DNA of 64,000 bases from Pocillopora verrucosa (lineage: Eukaryota; Cnidaria; Anthozoa; Scleractinia; Pocilloporidae): the NCBI RefSeq assembly GCF_036669915.1, contig NC_089322.1, positions 16,298,219-16,362,218 of the forward strand. Direction: 5' to 3'. This document shows positions 20,551 through 33,110 of this stretch, one piece after another. The notes under the pieces were generated by a model. The model had not been told where the DNA came from, made no database searches, and saw only the letters and a program-made list of their open reading frames with translations. The position numbers were made by a program, and so were the translations under genes. Every line of letters begins with the position of its first letter. The first letter of the stretch is position 1.

Positions 20551-22755
20551 ATGGAGTCGCTTCTAAAAAACCTCAAAGAGCACGTAACATGTTCGATTTG
20601 TTTGGATACTTACACCAAACCCAAGACCATTGCTTGTCTTCATACGTTCTGTTGTGAATGCCTGGAGAGACATGCACTAGCGAGACAAAAACAAGGGTTT
20701 TATCCATGCCCCGAGTGTCAGGCACAAATTCGCATCCCTGAAGGAAAGCGTTTTGATAATCTGCCGAGCAGTTTTCTGCACAACAGTTTGTTGAGTCTTC
20801 TTGCAGTTCGACGCAGTGGCGAAGGAAATGAGATCAGCTGTAGTACATGCCAGAAGAAGAGCGCTGAGATCAACTACTGCTTTGATTGCGAGAAGTTTAT
20901 GTGCCCTGACTGTGTGAAAGCACACGAAGTGTTTCGAGAAACTATGTTTGAGGGACACAAAGTCACACCAGTGCAACAGTTTCAAGCCTCAGAATACGAG
21001 GCCTTGTTGAAAAGGCAGTCATTTTGCTCAGAGAATTACCACAAAAAAGATGTGATTCGTTTTTTTTGCGTTGACTGTCAAAGGTGTGTATGTCAAGTTT
21101 GCATCGCCACTGATCACAAAAGCCACGATGTTGTTCCGCTTGAAAAGGCAGCGGACGATGAAAAAGCAAACATTATTGCCCGAGCTGAGCTCGTAAAAGA
21201 GAAGAAAGAGGTCTGCCGAGGTGTCATTCGTGAATTTGAGAACACGGAACATGAGTTGGAAACAAATATTACCACAGCTAAACGCCAAGTCTCTCAAGCA
21301 ACCGAACAGATGATGGGAAAGCTTCGCCAACTGGAGCGTGAAGCCATTACTGTCCTCGAGAAGAGTCGCGTGTCAAGGATTGAGAAATTACATTCTGGAA
21401 AAGCATCGGTTGTCTCTTTGGAAAAGCAACTTGACCAAGCATTTGAGTTCAGTAACAACCTGGTTGAAAGTAGCTCAAGTTCAGACATAATGCAAAACAA
21501 GAAAAATGTAGAAGAACGAATCAAAGACCTCATCAAGACCACAATGCCAGCACTTCCGGTTAGCTCGTTTGTAGAATTTGTGACGACATGTGAACCAGAG
21601 AGTTTGAGTCTGGGGTTTACGAAATTCAGCGACACAGATGTACAAGGATCGACCGTGGAAGGACTGGATCAGAATTTCCAAGCTGGTAGAGAAGCAGAGC
21701 TACTAATTTGTCCCAAAACAAGCGAAGGAGAAATCAGAAACACTCAGCACACAGATCGTGTTGAAATACGCATGGACCCTGCGGATCAGGTGACGAGTTT
21801 GGAGACGAGTGAAAGAGAAGATGGAAATTTCCAGGCAAAATTTGTAGCGAAAGTACCAGGTACTTATAAAATGGAAATAAAGATAAATGGACAGAAATTT
21901 GCCAAGAGTCCATTTTCTATTCCAGTAAAAGTACGACAGCTAAATGTTGTAGGCAAGTTGGACGTTCAGGGAATGCTGCAAGGTCCAGCCGGCATTGCAG
22001 TGAACAGTAAAGGTGTAATTGCTGTGGCTGATTTTGAAGGTCACTGTATCCTGGTATTTGATGAGACAGGAAAGTTTATGCGAAAACTTGGTTCTTATGG
22101 AGACAAGGATGGACAATTAAACAAACCAGACGACCTCACGTTCCTAAACGATGACGAGATTCTGGTGGCGGATCAATCTAATCACCGAATACAGCAATTG
22201 AATGTACAGACAGGGAACTTTGTGAAAAGCTTTGGCAAAGAGGGAAGTGGAGATGGAGAGTTTGTGTCTCCTGTAGGTGTTTGTATTACAGGTGATGGAC
22301 GTTTTATCGTTGTAACGGAGTATGCTAACAGCAGAATTCAGGTGTTTACAATGGATGGTGAACCTGTGTTTAAGTTTGGAGACAATGACCCAGAAAGGCT
22401 GGATCATCCCACCAGCTGCGTTTGTTACAAGGAAAAGTTCTTTGTAACTGACCTTAATAATAACTGTGTGAAAGTGTTTGATGAGAGAGGAAAATTTTTG
22501 TACAAGTTTGGAGAAAAAGGAAACGGTGATGGACAGATGAATAAGCCGTATGGCTTATGTGTTGACAAACATAATAACGTTTTCTTATGTGATGGGACAA
22601 ATAATCGAGTTCAACAGTTTACATTGGAAGGAACTTTCACTGGAAAGGCAAGTACTAATATTCAATTTGGATGGCCCTGGGGTGTTACCACAATGCTAGA
22701 TGATCGGATTTTGGTCACAGGCTTCCGCGGGAAAGAAGTTTACATTCTGAAATGA
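20551..22755 (+). CDS. TRIM-NHL E3 ubiquitin ligase, copy 2 (beta subtype)
   Basis: 734 residues, intronless, the same domain order as copy 1 with all RING and B-box ligands present. The RING tail reads CPECQAQIRIPEG. Blade 1 carries ADFEGHC and one residue fewer before it (VQGMLQG). It shares GDKDGQLN and a downstream flank with TRIM4 but not with TRIM1 or TRIM3, which defines the beta subtype. In the propeller it differs from the other copies mainly beside the blade Pro residues (NKPDD, VSPVG, NKPYG, GWPWG) and after the AD-type motif (FEG, QS, YA, LN, GT, FRG). The start is the ATG at 20551. Likely functional; substrate unknown. Confidence 0.93.
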   Translation: MESLLKNLKEHVTCSICLDTYTKPKTIACLHTFCCECLERHALARQKQGFYPCPECQAQIRIPEGKRFDNLPSSFLHNSLLSLLAVRRSGEGNEISCSTCQKKSAEINYCFDCEKFMCPDCVKAHEVFRETMFEGHKVTPVQQFQASEYEALLKRQSFCSENYHKKDVIRFFCVDCQRCVCQVCIATDHKSHDVVPLEKAADDEKANIIARAELVKEKKEVCRGVIREFENTEHELETNITTAKRQVSQATEQMMGKLRQLEREAITVLEKSRVSRIEKLHSGKASVVSLEKQLDQAFEFSNNLVESSSSSDIMQNKKNVEERIKDLIKTTMPALPVSSFVEFVTTCEPESLSLGFTKFSDTDVQGSTVEGLDQNFQAGREAELLICPKTSEGEIRNTQHTDRVEIRMDPADQVTSLETSEREDGNFQAKFVAKVPGTYKMEIKINGQKFAKSPFSIPVKVRQLNVVGKLDVQGMLQGPAGIAVNSKGVIAVADFEGHCILVFDETGKFMRKLGSYGDKDGQLNKPDDLTFLNDDEILVADQSNHRIQQLNVQTGNFVKSFGKEGSGDGEFVSPVGVCITGDGRFIVVTEYANSRIQVFTMDGEPVFKFGDNDPERLDHPTSCVCYKEKFFVTDLNNNCVKVFDERGKFLYKFGEKGNGDGQMNKPYGLCVDKHNNVFLCDGTNNRVQQFTLEGTFTGKASTNIQFGWPWGVTTMLDDRILVTGFRGKEVYILK

Positions 22756-23005
22756 ACGTCCATTTCTGAAAGCAAAAATCAATTTTTCAAAAGCAAACCT
22801 TTAGCAAATATCTTTGAGTTTGACACGTCATTTGTCGTAAGAGAATTGGAAAGAAAATGGCTAGAATCAGCAACCTGCCTTCTAATTTTCTTTGGAGAGT
22901 TCAAAGAACTGTTGATTCATCATTTCAGTTATGTGATTGTTTGTGTCGTATATTGATAATAATAATAGGATTGAGTGGACTCCAATCTGATCTCTAATCG
23001 TACTA

Positions 23006-23057
23006 GTGATTGACAAAATCAGACGGCCGCAAAGTGGGAGTCAGATTTGTCAATCAA
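23006..23057. repeat. GTGATTGACAAA hairpin after TRIM2
   Basis: The same hairpin as 7299, with a few changed bases compensated in part on both arms. Confidence 0.6.
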
Positions 23058-24488
23058 TAGTTTAGAAAGCAACCACTCATTGGTTATATGTTTTGTATTT
23101 CCGATCCCATTGGCCCGAGGGCGCTTGCGATTACTTGTTTATCACATAAAGGGAAAAATTTTTGAGGGAATTGCATTTGCATACAATGTCTACATGATTT
23201 AGCCCTTTCAATACTGCTACTAATGTCAAAACAGATGTAACTGACCAATAGATTCAATGAACATTTTATTCTGAAAGTACAGTTACCAACATCACACGGC
23301 TTTATTCAGTTAAATTGCAATCAATAACTGGTTGCCACCAACAGCAAAAAGATTCAATCAGCATCAAGTGATTTAAGAAAAAATGCATTCTGTCTTATCC
23401 AATCAGTATTCAGTAATTTTGCCTCACTTTTGATAATACAAAAAAATCAACAGAGCATGCATATGATGAGAACTGTTTACTTACATCGGCATGACATGTC
23501 AACTGTTCTATTCAATTGTCCAATCGCAAGCATAATGCATACACAGTCCTATTGGTGTTCAAATTGGGCTGGTAATAACCAATCACGTGCAAGAATATAG
23601 TTTTGATAAAGCATGAAATCAATTTCAAACGAGAATAAGCTCTATAACCACTTAAAGACATAAGAGTATTTTAAAGGCAAAATAAACATTTATGCAAAGT
23701 AACTGTACAGTGGTACTGAGTAGTGTTAATTGTTGCTGATAATTTTTACTTATTTACTTTATGTATTTTCAGCAGGTTTAAGTAGACTCTTCCGTGAGCA
23801 TATTTTGGGAGACTGATAGTTGAGCTCGATAATATTAATTGACTTGTCAGATGGAGCATGCTTTTACATCCAATTCTTTAATGGCCACTCATGGACAGTG
23901 GCTTGCATGATTAAGCTGATTGACAATTTCGTAGTACTTAGTTGCTTTTGGAGGAATTACATTTAAAATGTGATTAGAAATCATCTTAAGACTGAGAAGT
24001 GTTTTGAATGTATGAAGGTAGCATTTCTATTTAGGTTTTTCATACATGGAGGAATTTTTAAGAATAAGTTCCTTTAAGTATTATAAAAATGTAAATTGAT
24101 CGAATGAATTACTGATATTATAGGATATTTTTCACCATATTCAGGAACTGTTCAACTTGCTTATCCTTTAGGTTTGTATAGCGTTGACCACTGTTTAAAC
24201 AAATATCTTACTGAATGCATTTTGAATAAATTTACTTGTTTGATTTGCAAAAGTGTGTTACTGTGCAACAAGAATGGTCGCATAAGTAATAGGTAAATTA
24301 TCTTTTTTTGTTGTACTAAAAACTCTCCATTGGATGAAGTAGGCTATTGAGAATTATTATTTGACTTTGCCAGATAGCATCAAATGAAAGCTAAGATTTG
24401 AAGTTCACGAGAAACCCTTCCACCTTACTTGGTTTAGTTGAAGAGCAAAGTTAACCAAGATGTTGTCTTGCAAGTTTTCATTCTTCAG
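23058..24488. other. Spacer after TRIM2
   Basis: No coding region supported. Bases 23100-23240 are shared only with the TRIM4 downstream flank (54690-54830). Bases 23745-24000 are nearly repeated at 43200-43470. Confidence 0.5.
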
Positions 24489-24657
24489 AGACAGAGCAAA
24501 TTAGATGAAGTGACAGGGAGGACTGGGGAGGCTGATGATTTGGGAGGTATTCCAGCTACATAGCCTCCCCTCAACACACCCCTGGAAAGAAGAGATATTC
24601 CTCCACAACTGAGCATGACACTAGAGCTCATTGTGGGCTAGCTGGATGTGCTAACAC
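24489..24657 (+). pseudogene. Coiled-coil exon relic after TRIM2
   Basis: Starts after TTCTTCAG and aligns to 56346. It contains an in-frame TAG (CTACATAGCC), and its 3' splice donor is gone. The terminal exon of this unit is deleted. Confidence 0.6.
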
Positions 24658-25442
24658 GTTTGGTGTGCAAACATTTCTGAACAGGGAAGTATTTTAGAAA
24701 ACCAAGCGCCTTGGGGGTGGGGTGGGATGCACTCCTGTTAATGACCCCATCATGCTAACACACATTGAGGATAATACCAGGGGTTGAAGAGGGACCCATG
24801 TCAGGGGGAAAGAAGCAAAAGAGTTTGGTCCAATGAAAAGTTTACACATATCAACCACGGATCAATATCCATTTTAAAACATCCTCCCTTCAACAAGACA
24901 CGAGTCTTAGAAACGGGGGGCATGGCTTTTGGGTACCCAGTTTAAGAATACAGTGTTTTATATATGTGTGTGCATATCATATAAAGTTACTATGGCAATA
25001 TAAGAACCACAATCAGATTAATTAATTAATTAATTAACTATTATTACCGACCTTTGCTGTATATTCAAACTTTCACGATGCCACACAACGACAGCATCAA
25101 GGGGAAAAATTCCCTATTTTGTGCATACACTGTCCAAACAGACTGGGTTTGGAAACATCTAAATTCAATTAAAAGTACAAAACTTTGCATGATGATCAAC
25201 GCAGTTCGCGTGTTTCGAGCCTACGAGCGATGTGAGCGTGACAGAGATCCGCGAGAAAACAAAACATCACTTTCACATTCATTCCTCATACCCGTTATCC
25301 CTATTCCTGATTTTGCTAACGAGAAGTTACACCCGAGCTTGTCCGGTCTTGTCCGAACGATTTCCGAATATCGTGTCGTACTGTTAAAATGGCCGCTTGG
25401 AGAGTACTTCAAGAACACAGTCAAGAAGAATCTTGAAGTGGT

Positions 25443-25952
25443 ATGAGAGGCTTTTGCACACTGAAACAGAGGAGAAAAATGCTCCGTCTGCAGAGGGTCG
25501 AAGGGAATTGCTATGATCCATCTCTACAACCAGAAAAAATTTTGCCGAAAACCGACTGTCACTCGTCTCGGACGCGGTGATGAATATTCAGATGTTGTTA
25601 TTGACAGTGTGATATCTCCTTTAATGATCAGTCGTGTTCACGCTGAAATTCATTTCAGCAATGGAAAATTCAGAATTGATTGTAAAGGACTGAACGGGCT
25701 GCTAGTCAACAAAACAAAGCGTAGCTCTGCTGTCCTATGCGATGGTGATGTTGTTGTCTTTGGAGGTGCTGGCGTTAAAACGAAAGAAGGACAGAGTTTG
25801 TCAGCTTACGATTCGGAGCTTGTGTATGTTTTTAATGAGGTCTGCCAGAATGATTCTGAAGAAGTGGGCTCCCTTGGGGAAGGAACAAGCGATGGAAGCG
25901 TGCGAAGGCGAAGCAAACGGAAAAAGCCCGCATCACTAAGTGAAGGAGTGAG
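25443..25952 (+). pseudogene. Copy B FHA exon, 1-bp insertion
   Basis: The FHA core (RLGRG, SPLMISRVHAEIHF, KGLNGLLVN) is intact in one frame. The upstream part (MRGFCTLKQRRK...) is in another, because TTGCCGAAAACC replaces TTGCTAAAACC of copy C. The donor is GAG/GTATGG at 25953. Confidence 0.7.
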
Positions 25953-26132
25953 GTATGGGTACATGACACTCAGAAGTAGGGGTAGTAATGATGGAGAGTA
26001 GGGTCACTTGACCTAGAAAAGGAGTGTAGGGTACTAGACAGAGAAATAAATATTCTGGAAAATAAATTCAAGGGGGTGGTGTGGGTTGAGATCATAGAAA
26101 TTACAACAACCTCTTGCCTCTTTCGCCTCCTT

Positions 26133-26318
26133 AGCAGATACTATTTTGTCTGTAACTCTTAAGCAGGATCAAGGTCATACCCCAGTTTTTTATTATTTTG
26201 TGATTTTGCATGAAGACTATCATCTAGCAGATACTATTTTGTCTGTAACTCTTAAGCAGGATCAAGGTCATACCCCAGTTTTTTATTATTTTGTGATTTT
26301 GCATGAAGACTATCATCT
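26133..26318. repeat. 93-bp tandem duplication in copy B intron 1
   Basis: AGCAGATACTATTTTGTCTG starts at 26133 and again at 26226, with nearly identical units. Copies A and C have one unit, so it is a recent duplication. Confidence 0.85.
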
Positions 26319-27668
26319 TTCTTCCAAGGGTCAAAGATACATTTTCCCCAAAGGTGTAGGGGCATCTTCATATCTTAAGTTGGGGGGCCTGTTTCTTGAA
26401 TTACTGTCCCAGTAACTTAACAGGCCCCAAAGCATATTTTAAAGTCAATATTTAAAGCCAATAGAGAAGCAGATTCTAACAACCCTAAGCAGTTCATTTT
26501 TAATATTTTGTTGATAGTTGTATTGTATAATTTCATAACTTCTGAAACCCTCATCTTGAATGAAAACAGACAGCTTTACAGGCCTCTTAAGTTACCAGGA
26601 TCTCCCGAAACAGGTTCCCACTCATTACACCTCCTTAACATAACCATTTTGTTGTATGTGTTCCTAAAATCAAGTTCCAGACTGCTAAAAATAAGACCAA
26701 GTGTCAAGACCTAATCTGAACTTCCTATTGAATGCTGATAGGCCTGTCAAACTTCTAATATTTTTGTAATTTTCAGCTCTCCATGTGAAAAGAAGACTAA
26801 AGGCAGCATGGACGATAAGCAGGTAGATAAACTTGGGCTTCTGATTTAATGATTATCAAGCGCCAAATTACTATCTTTTTATATCATTTTTAAAGAAAAG
26901 GCAAAGAGAAAACAAATTTACCTTATATCTTTACCACTGAAATTAAATTTATGGGGTTATGACCCTAAGGACAGGTTATTTTCAGAGATCTAACCCAAAC
27001 CATGGTTTTACACATTCAGTGGATCCAAGGCTTTCTCTATAACAGGGTTGTTGATTTTATTAAATTGTCATCTCCAATTCTACTGTTAGCTTTTGGCCCT
27101 CTTGACAATGTTCACAAAAGCAAATGCTCAAATGAAAGTTCCAGCTAAATTGAAGATTATTTAGGATGAGGTCTTGTGAAATAATGGCTAAACTTTGTTT
27201 AAATAATCAGATCAAGAAAGCAGCTTCTATAGATAAGTTTTAGTACCATGTATTCTAATATTTACCGGGTAGAATATGGACATTATTAAGTTACAGACTT
27301 AATCACTTCTGAAAATCCAAGAGTTAAAAGAGATGAATTTTACATTTTATCAGGATAATCAATTTCTCAGGGTATCATTCAGTGTAGTGCACTGTGTTCT
27401 GTGGCATGTATCAAAACCATTAATGTTATTTTCCAATCCCAGGTTTTTGAAGTTGATCAAAAAGCTGATCCACAAGAAGAAGTAAACATCACTGAAGGTA
27501 CATTTAACTCCAAGAAGTGAATTAAACTGGACTTTATCTTATGTAATGTTACAAATGAAGGATGCAACTCTCCGCTGAAGGCATCTGTCTATTGTTGAAG
27601 GGATGTGAAGAAAAAAAGCCCTTAATGCCACTTTTGGTAAAAAAGAGTAAATTTATTTCATTTAGTAG

Positions 27669-27807
27669 ATGAAAGCAGATCAAAGAAGTGCTTGAAAGAT
27701 TTAAATGAGGAGCTACTTTGTTGTATCTGTCGTGAACTGATAGTATTGGCACACACTTTGCCTTGCTCACACACTTTCTGTTTTGGTTGTATCAGGGACT
27801 GGCTTTG
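27669..27807 (+). pseudogene. Copy B RING exon
   Basis: Encodes the same CCIC...CSHTFCFGC segment as copy A, with all ligands. Spliced between TAGTAG and GTAAGA. Confidence 0.75.
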
Positions 27808-27868
27808 GTAAGACATATCACAGAGCATTTTCTTAGTTCTAAAGTCATCTTAACTTGTAACCTTTTAA

Positions 27869-28063
27869 CCCCTAAGGGTGATTAGCATCTAATTTCTCCT
27901 TACAATATCACCCTTAAATCACACATTAAAGTTGTGAGAATAAAGGAAACAACCAGCAACATAAGAAGTATTTGATTGTGAAACAAATTCTCCTTGTCAG
28001 CACCTTTGGGAATGTATAGAGAACAGTATGGAGAATATGCACAGTGATGTTAGGGTGTAAAGG
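27869..28063. mobile_element. piggyBac-type MITE in copy B intron 4
   Basis: Orthologous to 12680 in copy A. Confidence 0.65.
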
Positions 28064-28408
28064 TTTAAGGTAACTCTGTTTGGTCATTTGAAATGATTTG
28101 ACAGCACATTATTCAACCACACACAATAGTAGAATGTTTTGATTCAGAAACAACAAAATAGTCATAGGTCAAACAGAGTCATTATTTCATAAAAACTTGT
28201 GTAATCTTGAATTGCAAAGGCATAATGTGTGGACTCTATCTTATTGGTTCTCAAATTGAACTTCTAACCAATCACATTTGAGAATTTTATTTCATTTTGA
28301 TTCACTAATGTGATTGTATTGATTTATATAATTGAAAGAGTGCTAAGAATAAAATGGAATGTTAATGGAGCAAAAAGTATTGAAGTTATTTTTCTTGTTT
28401 CTACTTAG

Positions 28409-28472
28409 TCATTCAAAAGACTGTCCAAACTGTAGAGCAAAGGCTCAACTCAAGTCTGCTGTACCAGTGAAG
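28409..28472 (+). pseudogene. Copy B exon 5 (last RING pair)
   Basis: HSKDCPNCRAKAQLK with the final C-x2-C intact. Confidence 0.7.
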
Positions 28473-28483
28473 GTGAGTGAATC

Positions 28484-28685
28484 CTTTACACCCTAACATC
28501 AGTTTGCATATTCTCCTTACTGTTTGCTCTACATTTCCTAAGGTGCTGACAAGGAGAAATTGTTGAACAATGAAGAGCTTCTTTAGTCAGTGATTATTTC
28601 CTGTATTTTCATGACCTTAATGTGTGATTCAGAGGTGATATTGTAAGGAGAAATTAGATGCTTGTTACTCTTAGGGTTCTAAGGG
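28484..28685. mobile_element. piggyBac-type MITE in copy B intron 5
   Basis: Orthologous to 13297 in copy A. Confidence 0.5.
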
Positions 28686-29226
28686 TTATCAGTTGGAGGG
28701 GTGATTAGAAAAGAGCCTTAAGGTTATTTTTTATGGAACACCAACTTCTTTCTTTTTTGTGAGGTAATACAAAACAATGTGGAAGGAGAATCTTGTAGTT
28801 CATCACAAGTCATTTAAGGCTTTTTTCCTCTCTCCACTTCTTCAATTTTGCTTGTGCAGTTAGTGAAAGTTAAGGTGAATTGTATTCTATAGGACTTTCT
28901 CACATTATTTAAGGGTCATGTTTTGACAGATTGTGACATCCTAGAATAGGGGTGGATTTTAAACACTGTACTTGAGATGTATTTGCTTGTCTGTCAAGAC
29001 CAGTCTGTGTCAGGTCTAGATGCATTCTCTACAAGTTTAACATGCATATTTTTGTGCTCTTATCAGTGAACTGCTCTATAAACTTTTTCAATGACTCAAT
29101 TCTTATTCACATGTAAACAATTTTTTTTTTCATTTCTGTGACATGTCCTGTATTTTGCATATCAGAGACAAGGATTTAATTGTAATGATAATGAGTAAGT
29201 GCTAAGCTTTCTGTTTGACCTTCCAG

Positions 29227-29307
29227 GTGCTAGACAATACAATAAACAAAGTAGCAGAAGAAGTTCTTTCTCCAGAGGAACTAGAAGAAAGGCAGCTGAA
29301 AATTCAG
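29227..29307 (+). pseudogene. Copy B exon 6 (post-RING helix), unique to this copy
   Basis: 81 bp, 27 codons, phase 0 at both ends: VLDNTINKVAEEVLSPEE and on to LKIQ, between TTCCAG and GTGAGC. The match to the RNF8 post-RING segment supports the family call. A and C have lost it through separate deletions. As a symmetric exon it could be skipped without a frameshift. Confidence 0.7.
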
Positions 29308-29968
29308 GTGAGCAGTGATTTGAAAAAAAACCTTCCACTTTTGTTGTTGCAGTTAAGTTTTGTATTTGATCTTTTAATAAACAAATTCTTATGAACTGAA
29401 CATATCATTCCTATAACATTTTTCTTGTCTTTCTAACATAATTAAAACAAATAATTAACAATTTTATTTCACCTCAGTGGAGGTAAACAATGGTGGATAT
29501 TTACCTTGCCATTTTGTGGCTCAGTTAATATCCACCAATATTCACCAACACTTTGGTGAATAATTGTTTTGATATATACCATACAGAAACCAAAAAAAAT
29601 TAGTTCATTTCTGTCAATGTAACAAAAAATGGTTGAAATTAATTTTGTCTCTTCACCTGCTTGGCAGTGAATATTACTTGCTGATCTCTTCTGAACAAAG
29701 GAATCAGTGCACATGAAAAGCACTATTCACCTGTGTGATATTTTCTGACAAGTGATGTTTGCATGTGTAAGATTCTTTGTGAACTGCTGTGTACAAAAGA
29801 TTAAAAAAGCAAAATCAAATTTACCAGTATTGCTTTTTCATGTCATTTCACTTTTGTTTATAGAAAATTGCATGTAATATTTTTTTTGTCAATTCTCTGA
29901 AACATATCAGATATTTTTGTCTTCAAGATTGTTCTTGTTTGTTTGTTTTTAATTTTTTAGCTGCTTAA

Positions 29969-30172
29969 CCCTTTCACTCCCAAGATCTAATTAGTAATTC
30001 TCCTTACTATACGCCATACAATTCTTATGATGTTAGTTCAGAGAATTTGGTATTGGATCAACTAATAATCCCATGATTGACATTCTTCTCTATTCTCATC
30101 ACTTCCCTGCTTGATATTGTATTGATATTGTAAGGAGAAATTCTGTCTTGGTCACTTGTGGGAGTGAAAGGG
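29969..30172. mobile_element. 204-bp piggyBac-type MITE in copy B intron 6
   Basis: Flanking TTAA and CCCTTTCACTCCC ends, orthologous to 14309. Confidence 0.8.
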
Positions 30173-30229
30173 TTAAGCCTCCTACATGTGACTGGTAGTG
30201 TGTTAAATAGCTTTTTGTGATGCTTTCAG

Positions 30230-30331
30230 TGCTACTGACTCCCACAGAAAAAGAGCAGCATCCCCATCTGTACTTACACCCCATACTCATGACCCCCTCT
30301 AAGGACTGCACCTGAAGAGGCGGCTCCCAAG
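30230..30331 (+). pseudogene. Copy B exon 7, no open frame
   Basis: Between CTTTCAG and GTAAGT. One frame reads HRKRAASPSVPTPHTHDP then stops, and another gives the APEEA segment. The same break is in copy A, so damage here seems to predate the duplication. Confidence 0.5.
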
Positions 30332-30406
30332 GTAAGTCTGGACAAGCTGTGAATTCATCAAATAGGAAATTATAAGATTAAATAAGAAAATGAGATGGCA
30401 GCTTAA

Positions 30407-30609
30407 CCTGTTCTCTTAAGAGTGACTAGCATCTAATTTCTCCTTTCAATATCACTCCTGAATCAAACATTAAGGTCATGAGAAAATAGGAAATGATCAC
30501 AAACTAAAAAACCCTCTTGATTGTTAATCAAATTCTCCTTGTCAGCACCTAAGGAAATGTTTAGAGAACAGTAGGGAGAATATGTATGCTAATGTCAGGG
30601 AGTGAGGGG
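30407..30609. mobile_element. piggyBac-type MITE in copy B intron 7
   Basis: Orthologous to 14754. Confidence 0.6.
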
Positions 30610-31627
30610 TAAATGTCTAGAGCTCTGAGTTCAAGACTTGGACATGTTGCTGTGTTGTGTTCTTGGGTGAGACACTCTACTTTTACAGGGTTCTCTTCAC
30701 CCAGGATTATATATGGATACTGCTGTCAAGGAAACCTGATGAAATGCTGGGGGGTAACCTGCAATGGACTGACATCCCATCTGGGAAGGGGGGGGGGGTG
30801 TAAAACCAAAACCTAAAAAATCTCATAGACCAACCAGATGAAAAGAAAATAACACGAGCAGGTGATAAGAACTGACAGTGAAAACAAACAAACTGGCTGA
30901 GGGGCAAGAAAACGAGAGTGATCAAGATGAGAGCGATATTTTTTTATCCCTCTTCTCATTAGCAGTCAATTTACTATAGTCCACTTTAATCATCATCGGC
31001 AGTCCATTGCAGGTGATGTTGACTGAGAAACAGTTAACTGCTTTAGGGGCATTGATGCACTGCAAGTTCAGCATGTGAGCAGCACAGTCTACTGCAATGG
31101 TTGCATTTAAGACTGTCAGTTGTTGGTGTGCCTCCTTTTGTGAGCTGCTTGAAACTCTGTTGGCGACAGCTGATTTCCCCCCCCCCCCCTCTATATCCAA
31201 CCCCATTGATAAATAACGATTGTCACCTTAGTAAGATTTTTCAGTGATTTTTACTTTCCCAAACTTCAATTTCCCTGAATGCACCGCTTTTATTAGTTTC
31301 CGTTTAAGGAGATAAAAGTATAGCATCTACCCACCTTATTTGCTTTTGCAGGAATTGCATTTGAGATGTATTTAGAAACCGTCTATAGACTGAGGAGTGT
31401 TTTGATTGCATCAAGTTGCAATTGCTATTTAGGTATTCCATGCAGACAGGAGATCTGAAATCTCATCTTTGGCTGAAGTAGGCTATTTAGGATTATTTTT
31501 TGACTTTGCCAGATTGCATCAGTTGATAGCTAAGATGTAAAGTTCATGAGAAACCCTTCCAACTTACTTGGTTTAGTTTAAGAGCCAAGTTAACCAAGAT
31601 GTTGTCTTGCAAATTCTCATTCTTCAG

Positions 31628-31793
31628 AGACAGAGCAAATTAGACAAAGTAGCAAGGAGGAATGGGGAGACTGATGGTTTGGGAGGCATTCCAGCTACAC
31701 AGCCTCCCCTCACTACACCCCTGGAAAGAAGAGATATTTCTCCACAGTTGAGCATACTCTGGAGCACATTATTGGCCAACTAGGGGAGAATAC
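31628..31793 (+). pseudogene. Copy B coiled-coil exon, frameshifted
   Basis: Starts after TCTTCAG and aligns to 56346. It loses one base near GAGCATACTC, and the end has no donor. Confidence 0.6.
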
Positions 31794-32345
31794 CAGGGGT
31801 TGAAGAGGGACCCATGTTAGGGGGAAAGGGGCAAAAGGTGTGGCCCGATGAAAAGCTTACTCGTATCAACATTAATCAATATCCATTTTAAAACACCCTT
31901 CCTTTAACAAGACACAAGACTTAGAAACGAAGGGCACAGCTTTCATGTACTTAATTTTTGCTAGTTCCTTTTACTAGCCTTCGAGAAGCATAGATTCATT
32001 TAGCCTGAATCAGGCAGTCTTCTTCTTTGTTTGGGGAGGGGGGGAGGGAGGGAGGGGGATGGTATGGAAGCACCACAGTTGCTCTTTCTCTCTCCCCCCT
32101 CCCCCTGGAAAAAGGAATACCTGATCGCAAGATGGAACTCATTTCTAAAACAGCGACTGGTGATCAAGTACGTGGCCCTCGTCGGGAAAAAGGCCATGAA
32201 CAGTCTAATATGAGGTTTTTGTTGTACAGAGACGAGGCAAAGATTTCATGCAACATGAAGATGTATTAGCTTATGCTGAAACGCAAGACATTTTTTTAGT
32301 GTAAGGGAGAGACTCTTATATTCGTTACGCGACCTTTTGTTGCAG

Positions 32346-32450
32346 ACGGTTTCAATTTTGGAACAAAGGCTGACGATGACTGAGAATAAACTACGAGAAT
32401 GGCTGGATAAACAACAGAAAATAACTCTACATGTCAGACCTAACAAGTAG
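32346..32450 (+). pseudogene. Copy B terminal coiled-coil exon
   Basis: TVSILEQRLTMTENKLREWL and so on to HVRPNK and TAG. Stops at the same codon as the copy after TRIM1. Confidence 0.55.
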
Positions 32451-32559
32451 CGCAATGCAGCGTCAGTATAAAGAGACTTGATCATTAGACATGTTCGGAA
32501 TTCTTTTAAAACTAATCTTTGTAAGGTAATATTGTAAACTACGAAAGAAACTTTCAATT

Positions 32560-33110
32560 GAGTGTCGAAAATAGTCATGGATATAGTCATGGGCATTGGT
32601 TTAGCTTGACTGTAGTTTGTTATTGGTTTAGAGAGCCTATGCCGCCCTCTTGACCAATCAGGTACGAGCCTCATCAAGATCGAGTGTGCAGTAGGGCCAT
32701 TCGCATATTTCCAGCACTTCAGGCTTTTCTTTGAGTTATCTTTTGCATTTTGTTATATTTCCTTTATTGGAGCAGTTTCCAGCTGAGTATCAAAAGTGAT
32801 GCTGGATAGCTTTGGTTTTGCTTTACTTCGTTATGTGATTGGTCCAGGAAACTCGCGTCACAATCTTAACCAATCAAATGTAAAACTAAAACCAACTACG
32901 ACTTGGTCACTCGCGTTTTCCCGCGCTTTAAGGAGGTTGCCTGTTTCTACTCTGTGTTCTCATTGGCTAATAATCATGGTAACCTTTTTTCTGATTGGCA
33001 GTTGTCATCACTTTGGATTTGGTTTTTTGGTTTTTTTAATTGAAAAGTGCTCGACGATTGGCAATTGTGATAAATTTGGATTTTTTGTAGGACACTCAGT
33101 TGAAATTCGC
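32560..33110. promoter_or_regulatory. CCAAT/ATTGG box cluster 3
   Basis: Same motif cluster as 9540 and 16640, after the terminal exon. Confidence 0.35.

Larger units (their letters stand above)
25443..32450 (+). pseudogene. FHA-RING-coiled-coil E3 ligase (RNF8/CHFR-like), copy B, frameshifted
   Basis: Exons: FHA exon 25443-25952; exon 2, 26777-26822; exon 3, 27443-27497; RING exon 4, 27669-27807; exon 5, 28409-28472; exon 6, 29227-29307; exon 7, 30230-30331; coiled-coil exon from 31628; terminal exon 32346-32450. It is the only copy that keeps exon 6, whose VLDNTINKV matches the segment just after the RING in RNF8. The FHA exon carries one extra base near 25543-25551 compared with copy C, so the start codon is out of frame with the domain. 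A later ATG (25513) restores the frame but truncates the N-terminal strand. Exon 8 is deleted near 30920, and the coiled-coil exon is frameshifted and lacks its donor. Most likely a pseudogene with an intact RING. Confidence 0.75.
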